A stretch of 64,000 nt of DNA from Dendrolimus kikuchii (lineage: Eukaryota; Arthropoda; Insecta; Lepidoptera; Lasiocampidae): contig CM034405.1 in assembly GCA_019925095.2 (NCBI GenBank), positions 11,604,401 through 11,668,400 on the forward strand, in the 5' to 3' direction. This document shows, piece after piece, positions 20,431-31,121 of the stretch (position 1 is its first letter; every line of letters begins with the position of its first letter). Position numbers and translations under genes: made by a program. The notes beneath the pieces were generated by a model that did no database searches, was not told the origin of the DNA, and was given only the letters and a program-made list of their open reading frames with translations.

Positions 20431-20734
20431 GGAACGGAGAAAGAATACAATTTCCTGCGGCCGGGCGGCCTGTCGTAAGAGGCGACTTAACAACCCACAG
20501 CTAGGTGGTAGGGCATTTGCCCGACTGGATGGCTACCACCCCTGATCTAAAGTATGTCGCCATAACAACCTTGAGTTGTGTTCCGGCATTAGTGACCAGG
20601 TTCCAGTTTCCCTTAAGAGAGCAGCAGCGCATTTGTAGCAACGTTGGTGTTGCAAATGTCCATAGGCGATGGTAACCGTTTTCCATCAAGTGGGCCGTCT
20701 GCCTGTCTGCTGATCTGCTGCAATAAAAAAAAAA
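20431..20734 (+). repeat. Dispersed A-tailed repeat (family D), reference full-length copy
   Basis: The ~304-base unit runs from ggaacggagaaagaatac through ggccgggcggcctgtcgtaa, gaggcgac, ggtagggcatttgcccgact, ggatggctaccacccctg, gttgtgttccgg and aggcgatggtaaccg to gccgtctgcctgtctgctg and CTGCAATAAAAAAAAAA. The A-rich tail and 5'-truncated siblings suggest a retroposed SINE-like unit. I see no clear tRNA-like head. Other copies: 1182, 13142, 24000, 33826, 34065, 37125 and 48835. Confidence 0.7.
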
Positions 20735-20761
20735 GGTGCGTGAAATCAAGAACATTCTAGT

Positions 20762-20860
20762 ATAATCGGCGGTCTTATTGCTCGTGGCGATTTTTTTTCA
20801 GACAATCTTTGAATGGACTATAAGAAGGACAATAAAAGTCGGTAGTTGCTAAACCAGCAC
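20762..20860 (-). mobile_element. CR1/Jockey-like LINE 3' tail fragment
   Basis: ggcggtcttattgctcgtgg and tttcagacaatctttgaatg match the reverse complement of 23210-23275 with divergence. Confidence 0.4.
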
Positions 20861-20861
20861 T

Positions 20862-21735
20862 CGTACAGTAATTTATTTAGTTTTATTAATTATCTGGCGT
20901 TCCAAACGACATAAAATAGGAAAGATATATAAATAGACAAATACACATTTTAATCTATTCCCAAACTGTTGATGTTATGGTTGTGTTATTCGTAACGGAC
21001 TACTATGAGGCCGATTGCATACACTCAGTCTAAAGTATATAATTGAAAGTTGCATTATAAAATATACCCCGCTAGGAATTGAAACCGAGACCTTTGAGTT
21101 CTAGTAAACTAGGCAAAGCATTGCTTAGAAATAATTACATAAATTGAGTTTGCCATAATATAATAATTTAGAAGTTAATCCATATATTTATACTTATACG
21201 AGTAATTCATTTAAACGTTAAAGAAGTATCTACCTATTGGTAGTAAGTTTTTTATTTTATTTTATTATTATTAACAACTCTACGGACTCGAGTTCCGTAC
21301 CCTTTTTTACAACTTAATTTCTAGATTTAATTTTTTGAATTTAACACGCTTATTATTTATTTTGGTTCTTATGTGTGACATTAATTTTTGTGTTGAGGTG
21401 TATGTATCTAACGAATAACTTATTATATTAATTTATTCTAGTTTTAATACTAAACTTATACTAATGTAGAGTGTATCTGTTACATGCTGGTGTTGTGAGG
21501 AAGTGCATGTGCAGTGTGGGCCTTATATCTATACTTATATATATTGTCCTATCTAGTGCCATGTATGTTGTTTTTTTCTTTTCTGTGCCTGGGTTATTAA
21601 TTTTTAGGCTCTTTGTGTGTCTCTTTGGTAGTAAGTATTATGATTACAGGGTTATTTTATTACTGAAGTACTCCAACCTTTTAATTGATAGGACAACCAC
21701 GCGTAGAAGTAAGATGTTTTTTGTAGACTACGTTT
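20862..21735. other. Unassigned; may include the 5' part of the LINE that follows
   Basis: 21420-21735 has weak open frames on the plus strand just before recognisable reverse transcriptase, but no identifiable motif. Confidence 0.3.
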
Positions 21736-23335
21736 TTGGGCCAGTCTGTGTCAATCTCCATATACCCCAGTATCGCTTCCTTTTCTCAATTTCGTCCTAT
21801 TTCCATAATACCTTTCCTTTCCAAAGTCCTCGAACGCGTAGTTCATCAGCAGCTAAGTGTTTTCCTAAACCGTAATTCCTTTTTGAACCCTTACCAATCT
21901 GGTTTTCATCCTGGCCGCAACACCACCACAGCCCTCGTTAAAATTACAGATCACATCCGGCATGGCATGAGTAATGGGTTACTGACTCTTCTATCGCTGC
22001 TCGATTTCAGCAGTGCCTTTAATAATGTTAACTTTGAAGTGTTACTTGGCATTCTACGCTCTATTAAAATATCTCCTGGAGTAGTCGACTGGTTTCATAG
22101 TTACCTATATGGACGCTGGCAGTGTATTCGAGTTGATCACGACAATTCGTCGTGGTGTGATCGCTCTGTCGGTGTTCCATAGGGCAGTGTACTATCTCCT
22201 TTATTATGCGCTGTTTTTATAAACTCAATTTCCAATGAACTAACTTAATCCTATCACCTCTATGCAGACGATCTGCAAATTTACACGCAGTCATCGGTTG
22301 CCACACTAAATCAAGCAGTCGCAGCAATAAACTTTGACCGCATACTACAATGGAGTAAGTCACATGGAGTTCTTGTGAATCCTGAGAAACCTCAAGTAAT
22401 TTATCATCACTAGGTCGCGGATGCTGTATAAAGTTGACTTGACCTGCATACCAAATTTTCTTTTTGATGGGAAGCTTATCCCTATCAGTGATCAGGTCAA
22501 AAACCTTGGAGTTATATTGGATAATGAGCTGTCCTGGCGACCTCATATAACGGAGTTGAGTCAGCGGTTGTTTCTCTTCTTCAAATCACTCTGGAAGCTA
22601 AAAAACATTCTGCCCATCGCCACCAAAATTAAGCTTGCAGAGTCGCTACTTTTACCAATACTTGATTGTGCCGACGCCAGCTATCTGGATTTAACTCAAT
22701 AACAACTTAATAAACTTGAGGGCCTCCAAAACATTGCTATAAGGTTCATATTTGGGTTACGGAAATATGGCCATGTATCTGAATTTTGTAAATAAACTTA
22801 AGGGTTGCCAATTCGTTTTCGCCGGAATACTCACATTCTTTCATTGTTCTATAGTATTTTATTCATCCCTACTACTCCGCAGTACTTTAATAGAACGCTT
22901 CGAATTTATTTTTTGCTCTCACAATTAATGCCCTTCCAGTCAACATAGACTTATTACTCCTATTCATAATACAACGTTTTTCAATAATTCTTTCACTGTT
23001 AATACTGTCCAACTTTGGAATACATTGCCTGTTGCTGTCAGACAAGCAAAATCTCTATTAATATTTAAGAACATGGTCAGGAAATACTATCTGCAATATA
23101 TTGATTTGTTGTTGTACATATAGTATAGTTATATATGTATTATTAAAATGTAAGAAATCCTACAATAATTATGTATACCACCGTCGACACTCCTACTCAG
23201 CAATATTCTTGCCATGGGTTGTCTGGAAGAGATCGCTTTTTAGCGATAATACCGCCCTTTGCACACAATTAGAATAATACTAGTTCGTAAGTTTTCTGTA
23301 ATAGTGTACATTAAAGTGTTATCTATCTATCTACC
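21736..23335 (+). mobile_element. Degraded CR1/Jockey-clade LINE: reverse transcriptase to 3' tail
   Basis: RT landmarks appear in order with frameshifts and stops. A fingers block (FRPISIIPFLSKVLER) is near 21800, QSGFHPGRNT near 21900, and the palm block with first catalytic Asp (LLDFSSAFN) near 22000. VGVP followed by a stop then GSVLSPLL is near 22170-22205. The YADDLQIY catalytic box is near 22260-22285. The thumb (NLGVILDNELSWRPHI) is near 22505, then decayed C-terminal sequence. The 3' UTR (gttgtctggaagagatcgct, then agcgataataccgccc) and an ATCT-type tail end near 23335. This 3' UTR identifies several truncated tails elsewhere. The in-frame stop inside the VPQGS motif shows the copy is inactive. 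Confidence 0.75.
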
Positions 23336-23765
23336 ATATCCCGGACGTACATTTTCCCGACCTAATGCATGTTGATACCATAACCACTTACAGTACAGAC
23401 ACGATAAGATAAAAAATAGTTATAAGAAAAAATAATACACTGTGTACTACCTGCCTCTGGCTAGTGTTGTCCCGTGAGTAAAGTATTTCCAAGTCACAAG
23501 GTTGTGATTATATCGACTATTTTGATGACAGGTTCAAAAATCTCAGTCGTTACAGGTAATTGCCGTATAATTAAGTAACTTCTATAGACATTTTAAGCTT
23601 ACCTACGAGGTAAATCCAGTTACATCGTCATAATAACATTGTCATTTGTGGCTTATGCACGGATAGTGATACGCTGAGAAGATGGTGGTACTAAGGCAGC
23701 CTGTAGTCACAGGTCAGTAGGACAATACATAAAAATTAAAATTAATCTAGAAAATTTAGTAGTAG
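23336..23765. other. Nothing recognised
   Basis: No feature that I can support. Confidence 0.4.
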
Positions 23766-23769
23766 ACGT

Positions 23770-24235
23770 AATAAACTAAGCTTTAACGGTTTAAGCGTGA
23801 TATTTGCTATAATTTTTATTATTCTGACATCTCGGCCACTTTTCAGCAGCCGTGATCACGGAAGACAAAGATGTTAAGTGTTAATGAGTATTGTCAAAGT
23901 TTTATTTAGCCTACCGCCAGCTTGTTCATTTTAATTATTTAATTTTAATTTTAGTTTATGGTTATTATTTACTCTATGGGCGTCCAATCAACACATATGC
24001 CGCCTTAACAACTTTGAGTTGTGTTCCGGAAATTGTGGCCAGGTTCTAGTATCCCTTTAAAGAATAGCAGCGCATTTGTAGTACCTTTGCTGTGGCATAT
24101 GTCTATAGGCGATGGCAACCACTATCCATTAGGTGAGCCGTCTGCCTTGTCTGCTGCTGAATAAAAATAATCTAATTTACCACCGCTTCGTCATACGTTT
24201 ATTAAGAATACTAGTCGCAAAAACAAGAAAATACT
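23770..24235 (+). mobile_element. Penelope-like pLTR fragment interrupted by a family D repeat
   Basis: It carries the aactaagctttaacggttta and gccgtgatcacggaagac blocks and the atttagcctaccgccagctt segment. After an insertion it resumes at taatctaatttaccaccgct, ending near aatactagtcgcaaaaac. Compared with the arms of 10105-11685, the break lies inside 'gcctaatctaatttac', with short AATC direct repeats on both sides of the inserted repeat. Confidence 0.65.
24000..24162 (+). repeat. Family D repeat, 5'-truncated copy nested in the pLTR
   Basis: It begins gccgccttaacaactttgag and ends gtctgctgctgaataaaa. Flanking sequence belongs to one pLTR, so this insertion is younger than the pLTR. Confidence 0.65.
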
Positions 24236-24437
24236 AGTGTTAGATCGTTTCGATCTACCTACTTGTATGAACTAAAAAGTAGGTATTAGGACTAAAAAAG
24301 GTCTCCACAAAGCCAGTTTATAGAATCCAATTTCCTGCTGAAAACTTCATAAACGGATTTTTTATTAACAGAATAAAGTAAATCTTTGCAAAATAATTGA
24401 GCTTAGCGATAATGTTTGTGAACGTATGAGAAAAGTG

Positions 24438-24493
24438 AGGAATGATTTCTTTTGAAGAAAATGACCTCATTTTCTTCAAAAGAAATCATTCCT
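24438..24493. repeat. Perfect hairpin, 27-bp arms with 2-base spacer
   Basis: aggaatgatttcttttgaag continues to 24464, then CC, then the exact reverse complement to 24493. Outside it, atgtttgtga (left) and cacaaacat (right) suggest an older, wider inverted repeat. Confidence 0.9.
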
Positions 24494-24499
24494 TTTTGA

Positions 24500-25335
24500 T
24501 GTCACAAACATACTCATCGTTCACATATGGGTCACGATAGCAACACATCTTTAAAAGATTAATTAATTCCATTAAATTACAAAGTTAAACTGGGATTCAT
24601 ATTTTTAAGTATGCATGTTGTATATTTAACAATTTTTAGTTTTATTTCTGCGACAATTATGGCCGGTTCCTATATGTTCCTGACTTACTTACTACATACA
24701 CTTGCCTTGCTATCGGTTGATTTTGACATTACTTGTATGGAGCTTATTTCTTCTTATGTCAAATTTTAACCAATAGTAGGGAAAATTAACGGTTGATAAG
24801 ATATAGGAACCGGACCTTAAAAAGCAGGTTTATTTTACTTGGGGAGCAACAATATTATGTTATCTAATTATTAAAGAAAAAATAATCACGTAAATAATAT
24901 TCTCTAAGAGTCTTATATATTAGAAAAGGACAAGTTATATTAATTAAACTCCTATTTTTTGTTAGAGCTAATTATCAAGAAAGTATTTTTTTTTGCTCTA
25001 ATTTTACCTTAATTTTTTTCACATTTGTCTATATCGTTCACGAGTTTAAGGTAGAGGTCTAATCTATTTACATCTATGGTAACGAGTATTTAGGTACAAT
25101 ATAATATATTGAGTAGAAAAAAAAAACAAAAAAATATTATCATTAGTAAATAATTATTATTGATACATTGAAATTTTAGTTTTCGTCACTCAGTTACATA
25201 TGTGGTGACCTCCTTTAATTTCGATTTTTTATGCTATTTTGCTACATTATTGTGCAGCAGCATATATAATACACATTGTATTTATTTAGTAGTATTTGAG
25301 GGAAAGTGTTCTGGCATATAAACACTGACGGACAT
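24500..25335. other. Nothing recognised
   Basis: Very AT-rich intron DNA. Confidence 0.4.
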
Positions 25336-25339
25336 ATTA

Positions 25340-25767
25340 TCTTATATATAAAATTCTCGTGTCACAATGTTCGTTCCCATACTCCTCCGAAACGGCTTGA
25401 CCGATTCTTATGAAATTTTTTATGCATATTCAGTAAGTCTGAGAATCGGCTACTATCTATTTTTCAAACCCCTAAGTGATAAGGGGTGTCCACTCCAGAT
25501 TTTTATTTTTATTTTTTTAGGATACAGCATTAAAAAATACATACAACCCTAAATTTTCACCCCTCTACGATCAACCCCTATTTTTTATTTGTTAATTATA
25601 AACTTTAATTTTTTGGAAATATTTTTAATCGTATTTTGTCATGACTTAGAATAAAAAAAAATTGTATTACTCTTTTAGATTCACAATTAGAACCGGTAGG
25701 TGGCTCTGGGATCGGGTTCTAGAATTTTATTTTTTAAAGGCAGGACAACGTCTGCCGGGGCCGGTAG
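25340..25767 (+). mobile_element. Non-autonomous Helitron, near-complete
   Basis: It starts TCTTATATATAAAATTCTCG after A, followed by gtgtcacaatgttcgttccc and ctccgaaacggcttgaccga. The 3' end is ggcaggacaacgtctgccgg, then ggccgGTAG before T. GTAG replaces the canonical CTAG. The internal 'atcgggttctagaatttt' block matches 6022-6390 and 8784-8986. Confidence 0.7.
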
Positions 25768-25769
25768 TG

Positions 25770-26555
25770 ATAATATATAATGCTTTCTGCTAAAATATCT
25801 ACTCTCTGTTCTTTCACCTTCTCCCAACTATTTGGCGTCGTCAAAATATGTCTTTACCTTCCACATTCCTCTATTCTGACATACATCTTCTACTACACCA
25901 CAAATTGTCAACCATATCATCTTTCTGCTAAAATAGCTACAGAATCTTTGAATGAAAGAACATAAAAAATACTCTCATAATATTTATTTACGACATTACA
26001 AAACGAAGAAACTCATAAACTCTATTACTGTAGAATAACATCGAAAAGACTTAACCATTGGACGCAAAGTCTCATAAAGAAAATTTCAAAATGGTACCAG
26101 TAAACGCAGCAGCTGTTTACTAAGCCCGGCGATTACATGAAATTGCAATTATAAGTATCTCGAAGGCAATAATGTTGTAGGGGAAACGCTTTGCGAAGAT
26201 AATGTCTTCATAAAAAGCGTATTTAAATTGTTAAATTTACCTGAGAACAGCAGGGCACAATCAAATCATCTTTCACAAAGGTTCTTGCTATATAAATTAG
26301 AATCGAGGTCAGTAGATTGTGAAAATGTAGCGTCTCCGGAAATTGAAAAAGTTTAGCCGATTTAGCCCGTTGTTCTATTACACAATTTGACAGTAAAGTT
26401 TAAGTGAAAATTTTGAAGTGAAACTATGAAGAGTTATAGGACTTTTGAGCTATTCTTATAATAGCAACCTATAAAAGTCCTCTTTCTTCTAGATTCATAC
26501 TACCTCACTTTAAGGAAATGATGGTGTATCAGCAACGATTGTCCGAGGTGGATCA
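25770..26555. other. Nothing recognised
   Basis: No supportable feature. Confidence 0.4.
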
Positions 26556-26559
26556 ACAA

Positions 26560-26665
26560 GTTTCTCTGCAGGCGGTAATCTCGATGTGCTTATGATGTTT
26601 TCCTTCACCGTCGTCAGCATATAGTAATTGCTAAAAAAGGCCAATTCGATCAGTCGATAAGAGCT
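26560..26665 (-). mobile_element. SINE body fragment
   Basis: On minus, the cggtgaaggaaaacatcata block and 'gcacatcgagatta' match the bodies at 3998-4292 and 7471-7765. Head and tail are lost. Confidence 0.45.
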
Positions 26666-26669
26666 CGTT

Positions 26670-26860
26670 TAACATAAATATTTATAACATATATAAAAAT
26701 GCGATTGTAACTCGATCTCGATGTCTTTAAGTTAAGTTTTCATGCAAAAATTACTGGGAGTACTGGATCGATTTTGCTGAATTTGATTTAAATGTAGTTT
26801 TAATACTGGAATTGGACATAAATACTTTTCATGCCGGGTATGGGATAATTTGCGATAAAC
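26670..26860 (+). mobile_element. Decayed Helitron-like fragment
   Basis: tatataaaaatgcgattgta, then gcaaaaattactgggagtac and tggatcgattttgctgaatt, resembles Helitron 5' regions (compare 16283 and 25340). No 3' end is visible. Confidence 0.35.
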
Positions 26861-27005
26861 ACTAGTATAATTTTAATAATATAATAATTCTCTAAGTTCT
26901 GTCATCCTACGGTCAGCGTTTATGTCTTGGCCCCATAGGTCAGTTAGGATGGGATATGACCTCTTTGTTATTGTATGTGTATTTATAATAATTCCTTGGT
27001 TGCAG

Positions 27006-27214
27006 TTTCGACGTGCGTGGACGTTCTTTCAACAAAGCTCTGCAATGGTCCGATCCAGGTGCTTTCGGACCGCGAGCCTACTTTGCGACCGTGGCAAGAC
27101 CGGCGGCTTTAACTCTAAGCTCTGTACAATTAGACGATGAGGGTGTCTACCGGTGTAGGGTGGACTTCAAGAACTCCCCTACTCGAAATTTTCAAATACG
27201 CCTCACTGTTATCG
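27006..27214 (+). CDS. Sidestep-like Ig protein, exon B (second half of Ig domain 1)
   Basis: The acceptor is ttggttgcag and the donor is gtaagt. The first base T completes Ser (AG from exon A). The exon leaves in phase 1. It reads [20 protein letters not shown], then [20 protein letters not shown], then [19 protein letters not shown] and IRLTVI. DEGVYRC supplies the F-strand Tyr-x-Cys that pairs with the Cys in exon A. The runs FDVRGR, WSDP, FGPRAYF and [16 protein letters not shown] are hallmark Sidestep-family sequences and are the strongest evidence for the gene's identity. With exon A this completes one V-type Ig domain. Confidence 0.9.
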
Positions 27215-28060
27215 GTAAGTTATTGTTATTTATCCATCAAGACAGCCAAAACTCTGGCAAACGACCAAAAGGCTGGTTTGTATTTCGGGTAACACATAGC
27301 GTTGACCTGTAATGAGACGAATGGCATGTACATTATTGACATCGGTCTGGCGCTAAATTTTATAATTTAATATAACTTCATACCTATAGATGTAATTAAG
27401 TAGGTTATTTTGAGGCTATAGGTTATTTATTATTCGAATTTCGTTTGATAAAATAGATATATTATATTTACTTTAATTATTACAATATAAGCTACTACAA
27501 AGAAGAGAACTTAAATAATAATAATCCTTTAAGACTGTGGACAGAATACTGAGCCTAGGTTATTGAATTCAGCGGGTAAAGTTTCCAGAAGGCTAGCTAC
27601 ATTATCCCGCTGGATCGCCATACTGATACATTGTATGAGGAAGGTACCAGACTGCTGATCACCGGATTAGGCAAATCTTAGTTAAAAAAAGAAAGGTTGA
27701 CCTTTTTTATAAATATGCCTTAAAAAGCCCCTTCATAATTACCAAAGAAAGTTTTAAACCGCAGAGATTCGGATAAAACAGATTGAAATGGCATTGCTAT
27801 AAAACAAATATAAAAATTAATTTAATTCGGGCAACTTTTTAAATGAAAATTTTATGAGTCGACGATAGGGAATCAATTTAGTGGTTACAGATGAATGGCT
27901 GGAGCAACGCGGTCCGTGGGTGATGACATCGCCCAGACATTTTAATTATGAACTGTCTGTCGACTCGGGATCGGCGAGGTTGCTCAGCTGCCTCTGATAA
28001 AAACGATGCTTCCCAACGATGACATAGATAAAATCTGCTGGAGACAGGTTAAATTTAAAA
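27215..28060. other. Intron with a possible coding relic
   Basis: Around 27880-27960 one plus frame reads EWLEQRGPWVMTSPRHFNYE, which looks protein-like but is closed by stops and is not recognised. It may be a transposon relic. The rest is featureless. Confidence 0.3.
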
Positions 28061-28062
28061 GG

Positions 28063-28545
28063 AAATTAGATTTGAATGGATCAAATTGTCCGAACTTGTC
28101 GGTCTTCTAGGTTGAACTGGCTGAAGACTACCGTTATTTTGATTGCCAACTGAGCTTTTATTGTGTTTTATTAATTTTGAATGCATATTCCCAGAAGTGT
28201 CTGGGAATATGCATTCGTCTCCAGAAATGATTCCATTAACTAATGGAATCATTTCTGAAGATATGGAAACGCGATTTATCGCAATGTCCATATCTTTATG
28301 AATTCTAAGGTCCATTAAGAGAAGAAGTAGCACATTAATATTGTTATTTTTAAAGTAATAATAATATTCATGTGCTACTTCTTTGTTTTATAGACCTTTG
28401 TCGAAAGTAAATAATTTCGACTATACTAATACTCGTTTTGCTGATAATTGGCTTGTCTAGGCTTTTCGCCTAAATTTTAAATCTGTATCTGATAAGGAAG
28501 GCAACTATCACATTTTCAAAATAAAAGCGATGTATATACATCGCC
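28063..28545. repeat. Cluster of consecutive short hairpins
   Basis: Strong inverted repeats follow one another. 28179-28216: 17-bp perfect arms, 4-base loop. 28222-28257: 17-bp perfect arms, 2-base loop. 28258-28296: 10-bp arms with an inner gcgat/atcgc stem. 28322-28335 pairs with 28370-28383: 14-bp arms. 28396-28418: gtcgaaa against tttcgac. 28522-28545: around the perfect 18-bp palindrome gcgatgtatatacatcgc. Weaker ones lie at 28068-28085 and 28102-28128. They are different in sequence, so this is not a tandem repeat. A 92-codon minus-strand frame (28055-28333) crosses them but has no recognisable motif. Confidence 0.85.
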
Positions 28546-28574
28546 TTTATAAATTTACTAATTTTCATAAGTTA

Positions 28575-29575
28575 TTAGTAGGTGAATCAAAAAGTTTTTG
28601 GAATCAATATTAAAAAATGCAAAAGTTTAAACAAAATTATTTTATTTTTCTACATAATCACGTCCCTCCAATGCAAGGCATTTAGAATAACGCGTTTCTA
28701 ACTTCTTTATTACTTGCGAAAAAAAATGTTTTTCTTGTGTCTCGAAAAACTCCTCTACGGCAGCTATAACCGCGTCATTATCGTGAAATTTAGTTCCACG
28801 AATTTCCTCTTTTAATTTTGGGAATAAGTGAAAATCACTTGGTGCTAAGTCCGGAGAACATGATGACTGGTCAAGGAGATTGAAGCCAGCATAGTGGATT
28901 GCAATAAACGGAACTTTCTGTCGATGAGCGGGGGCGTTATTGTGAAGAAAAAACACGTCCAACGACAGTTTTCCCACGACATTTTTCTGTTATCGCTTCA
29001 CGCACTTTCGAAATTAAATTTGCGTAATAGGGTCCAGTAATCGCCTGGCCTTTTGACCTGTAATCAATAAAAAGGATCCCTTCACTATCCCAAAACACTG
29101 AGTCCATAACTTTGCCAGCGGTAGGAGCAACTCAAAATTTCTTAAAGGATGAAGAAGATGGTAGTTTCCAAGACATGATTTGTTTTTTAGTTTCCAGATC
29201 AAATTGATGAACCCACGTTTCATCTATGGTGACAAGGCGACGGTAAAAATTATCCGAATCACACTGGAACATTTCCAGATTACGCTTAGAAATTTCCAAA
29301 CGTCGGTTTTTGTTTTCGTCGGTTAACATTCATGGCACCCATCTTGCCAACACATTTTTGAACCCTAGTGAAAAAATTGATCTCAGCTATATGTTTTATT
29401 GTTATTCTTCTCTCTTCCAAAACCAGATTCTGAACCTTTTTGACATTTTCTCCCGTAACGGAGATTGAAGTCGCCCAGAACGCGGGTCATCTTCACAGTT
29501 TGATCTACCTCTTCTAAATTCAGCCACCCAGTACGCAACCGTAGAATAGGGCACAGTATCATCCCCTGATCAATC
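28575..29575 (-). mobile_element. Broken mariner-type transposon
   Basis: Minus-strand transposase pieces lie in order. The first (29132-29329) has the VTIDETW box with the first catalytic Asp. A frameshifted middle piece (29014-29223) holds LLITGQKA. The last (28642-28977) has FLHNNAPAHR and SPDLAPSDFHLFPKL. In active mariners the second catalytic Asp sits in an HDNAPAH-type box. Here it reads HNNAPAH, so the key Asp is replaced. The third Asp (LAPSD) is present. Frameshifts and this change mean it is dead. A TGAATCAAAAAGTTTTTGG-like terminus near 28582 is a candidate inverted end. The N-terminal DNA-binding region near 29400-29560 is scrambled. Confidence 0.75.
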
Positions 29576-29577
29576 AA

Positions 29578-30120
29578 TCAATCATTTATTTGCTCATAAA
29601 CATGGTGTATACATAGATGATATGTTGCTTATAAGGCTTACTTGTTTTTGCCGGTCAGGCATGCAAATGTTCATACATACTTAATACTACTTAAAAAATT
29701 TACAAGTCAATTTAAAATTCTATAACTAACACAATACTATTTTTTTGCCAATAGAGTACTTTTATTTCCATTATAATAATTTATTTATATACTTATATTT
29801 TAATGTTTTTTATATATAATATTTACAATTTATCATGCATGTATTCACCTACTGAATAATATGCTTTTTGGATTAAAGTACCTCTAAGTTTATTTTTAAA
29901 TGAATTAATATTTTTAGTAATTTTTAAGTAATTTGACAATTTATTAAAAATTAATATACCCATTGAATAAATACTTTTTTTGAACAAAGTCGTTTTACAG
30001 TTTACATTTTTAAGTTTATTATGATTTCTAGCAGTTTGACAGGTTTCGTAATTATTAATACCCTTTCTTATAAATAAAGCTGATTCAAAGATATAGAGCG
30101 AAAGGAGTGTCATGATTTTT
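29578..30120 (-). mobile_element. LINE C-terminal fragment (Jockey/CR1-like)
   Basis: The minus-strand 96-codon frame contains SLYIFESALFIRKG, then KTTLFKKSIYSMGILIFNKL and NSFKNKLRGTLIQKAYYSV. This ESALFIRK...FNKL...FK.KL...YYS pattern is the usual C-terminus of insect Jockey/CR1-like ORF2. An AT-rich 3' UTR extends to 29578, with a TGAT-type tail (caatcaatcaatca on plus) abutting the mariner. 5' truncated. Confidence 0.6.
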
Positions 30121-30139
30121 AGATTTATAAAATGAGCTT

Positions 30140-30184
30140 TACATGAATCTGTCTATTTGAAAATTAAACAGACAGATTCATGTA
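30140..30184. repeat. Hairpin with 15-bp perfect arms
   Basis: tacatgaatctgtct at 30140-30154 pairs with agacagattcatgta at 30170-30184 across a 15-base loop. It lies just beyond the LINE fragment. Confidence 0.8.
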
Positions 30185-30189
30185 ATTAG

Positions 30190-30871
30190 TAATAATAAAG
30201 TAATAACTCGTAACAATTTTTTTACCTATAATATAATTCTGACCATCTAGGCTTAGATCGTGTGTAAAAAGGCGATTAAGAAAGTATTTTTTTTATTTCT
30301 TTTCAGTTTAATTGTGCACTGTAAAAATAATAAGTGCTAAAAATACTTTGAAATTGCAAAACGCGCTAATTGGTAGTAGCGGCACGGCCATGTTTTTGTG
30401 TGACGTTAATGTGACGGTATTTAAATTATTTTATATGGACTGAATTTATTTGTAGTTTAAAAAAATATATATTTTAAACTTAAATTTAATATGTCATATT
30501 TATAAATCTGATTATTTTACATATATTTTAATGTAAAATAAAGAATTGGTTAAAAATGTAAATACAATCTATTCTTATGTACTCTAATAATTATTACCCC
30601 GGAATTAAATTTTTGCATAGAGAATGTTTACTAAAATTTATCTTGCATGCTCTTCTTTGTGTAACAGGATCTATAATGTATTGGAGGGAGTTAATTATAA
30701 GAATCTGCTTTCATAACTTACTTGTTCTATTAACTATTATTTAAGGTCCTGAATAATAGAAGGAGGGAGTGGGAGGTATTCAAATTATAATATTGTATAG
30801 TGGATTGATTAGTTTCTTTAGAAAAACTATAACATCGGTAGCGTATATTAAATAGAAGTTTTATTTTCTAG
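30190..30871. other. Nothing recognised
   Basis: AT-rich intron end before exon C. Confidence 0.4.
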
Positions 30872-30982
30872 TGCCACCACATCAGATGCTTCTCTACGAC
30901 AAGTCTGGTGCAGATGTGTCAGGTGTGGTCGGGCCATTAGAGGAAGGCTCGGCCTTGGTGTTGGTCTGTGAAGTCCGGGGAG
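30872..30982 (+). CDS. Sidestep-like Ig protein, exon C (first half of Ig domain 2)
   Basis: The acceptor is ttattttctag and the donor is gtatga. It enters in phase 1 (g|TG = Val) and leaves in phase 1 (GGA G|). It reads VPPHQMLLYDKSGADVSGVV, then GPLEEGSALVLVCEVRG. The VPP linker, GVVGP.EEG and L.CEVRGG run fits Ig domain 2 of the Sidestep family. The Cys of VCEV is the B-strand Cys. The frame runs open into the intron to 31230, but that extension lacks family features and ignores a good donor. Confidence 0.87.
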
Positions 30983-31121
30983 GTATGACTTTTTATTTTG
31001 TACTTTATTTGTATTTTTATACGGTATATTATTTTAGGACTAAAAATATTCCTACTTTGCACGAAACCCTTATTTTGATGTATCAGGTGATTTTTAAAGC
31101 AAAATTTATTTTGAAGTATAG

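Noticed and set aside
28055..28333. 92-codon minus-strand frame across the hairpin cluster
   Set aside because: No recognisable domain. The hairpins explain its odd repeats better than coding selection. Left unannotated as a gene.
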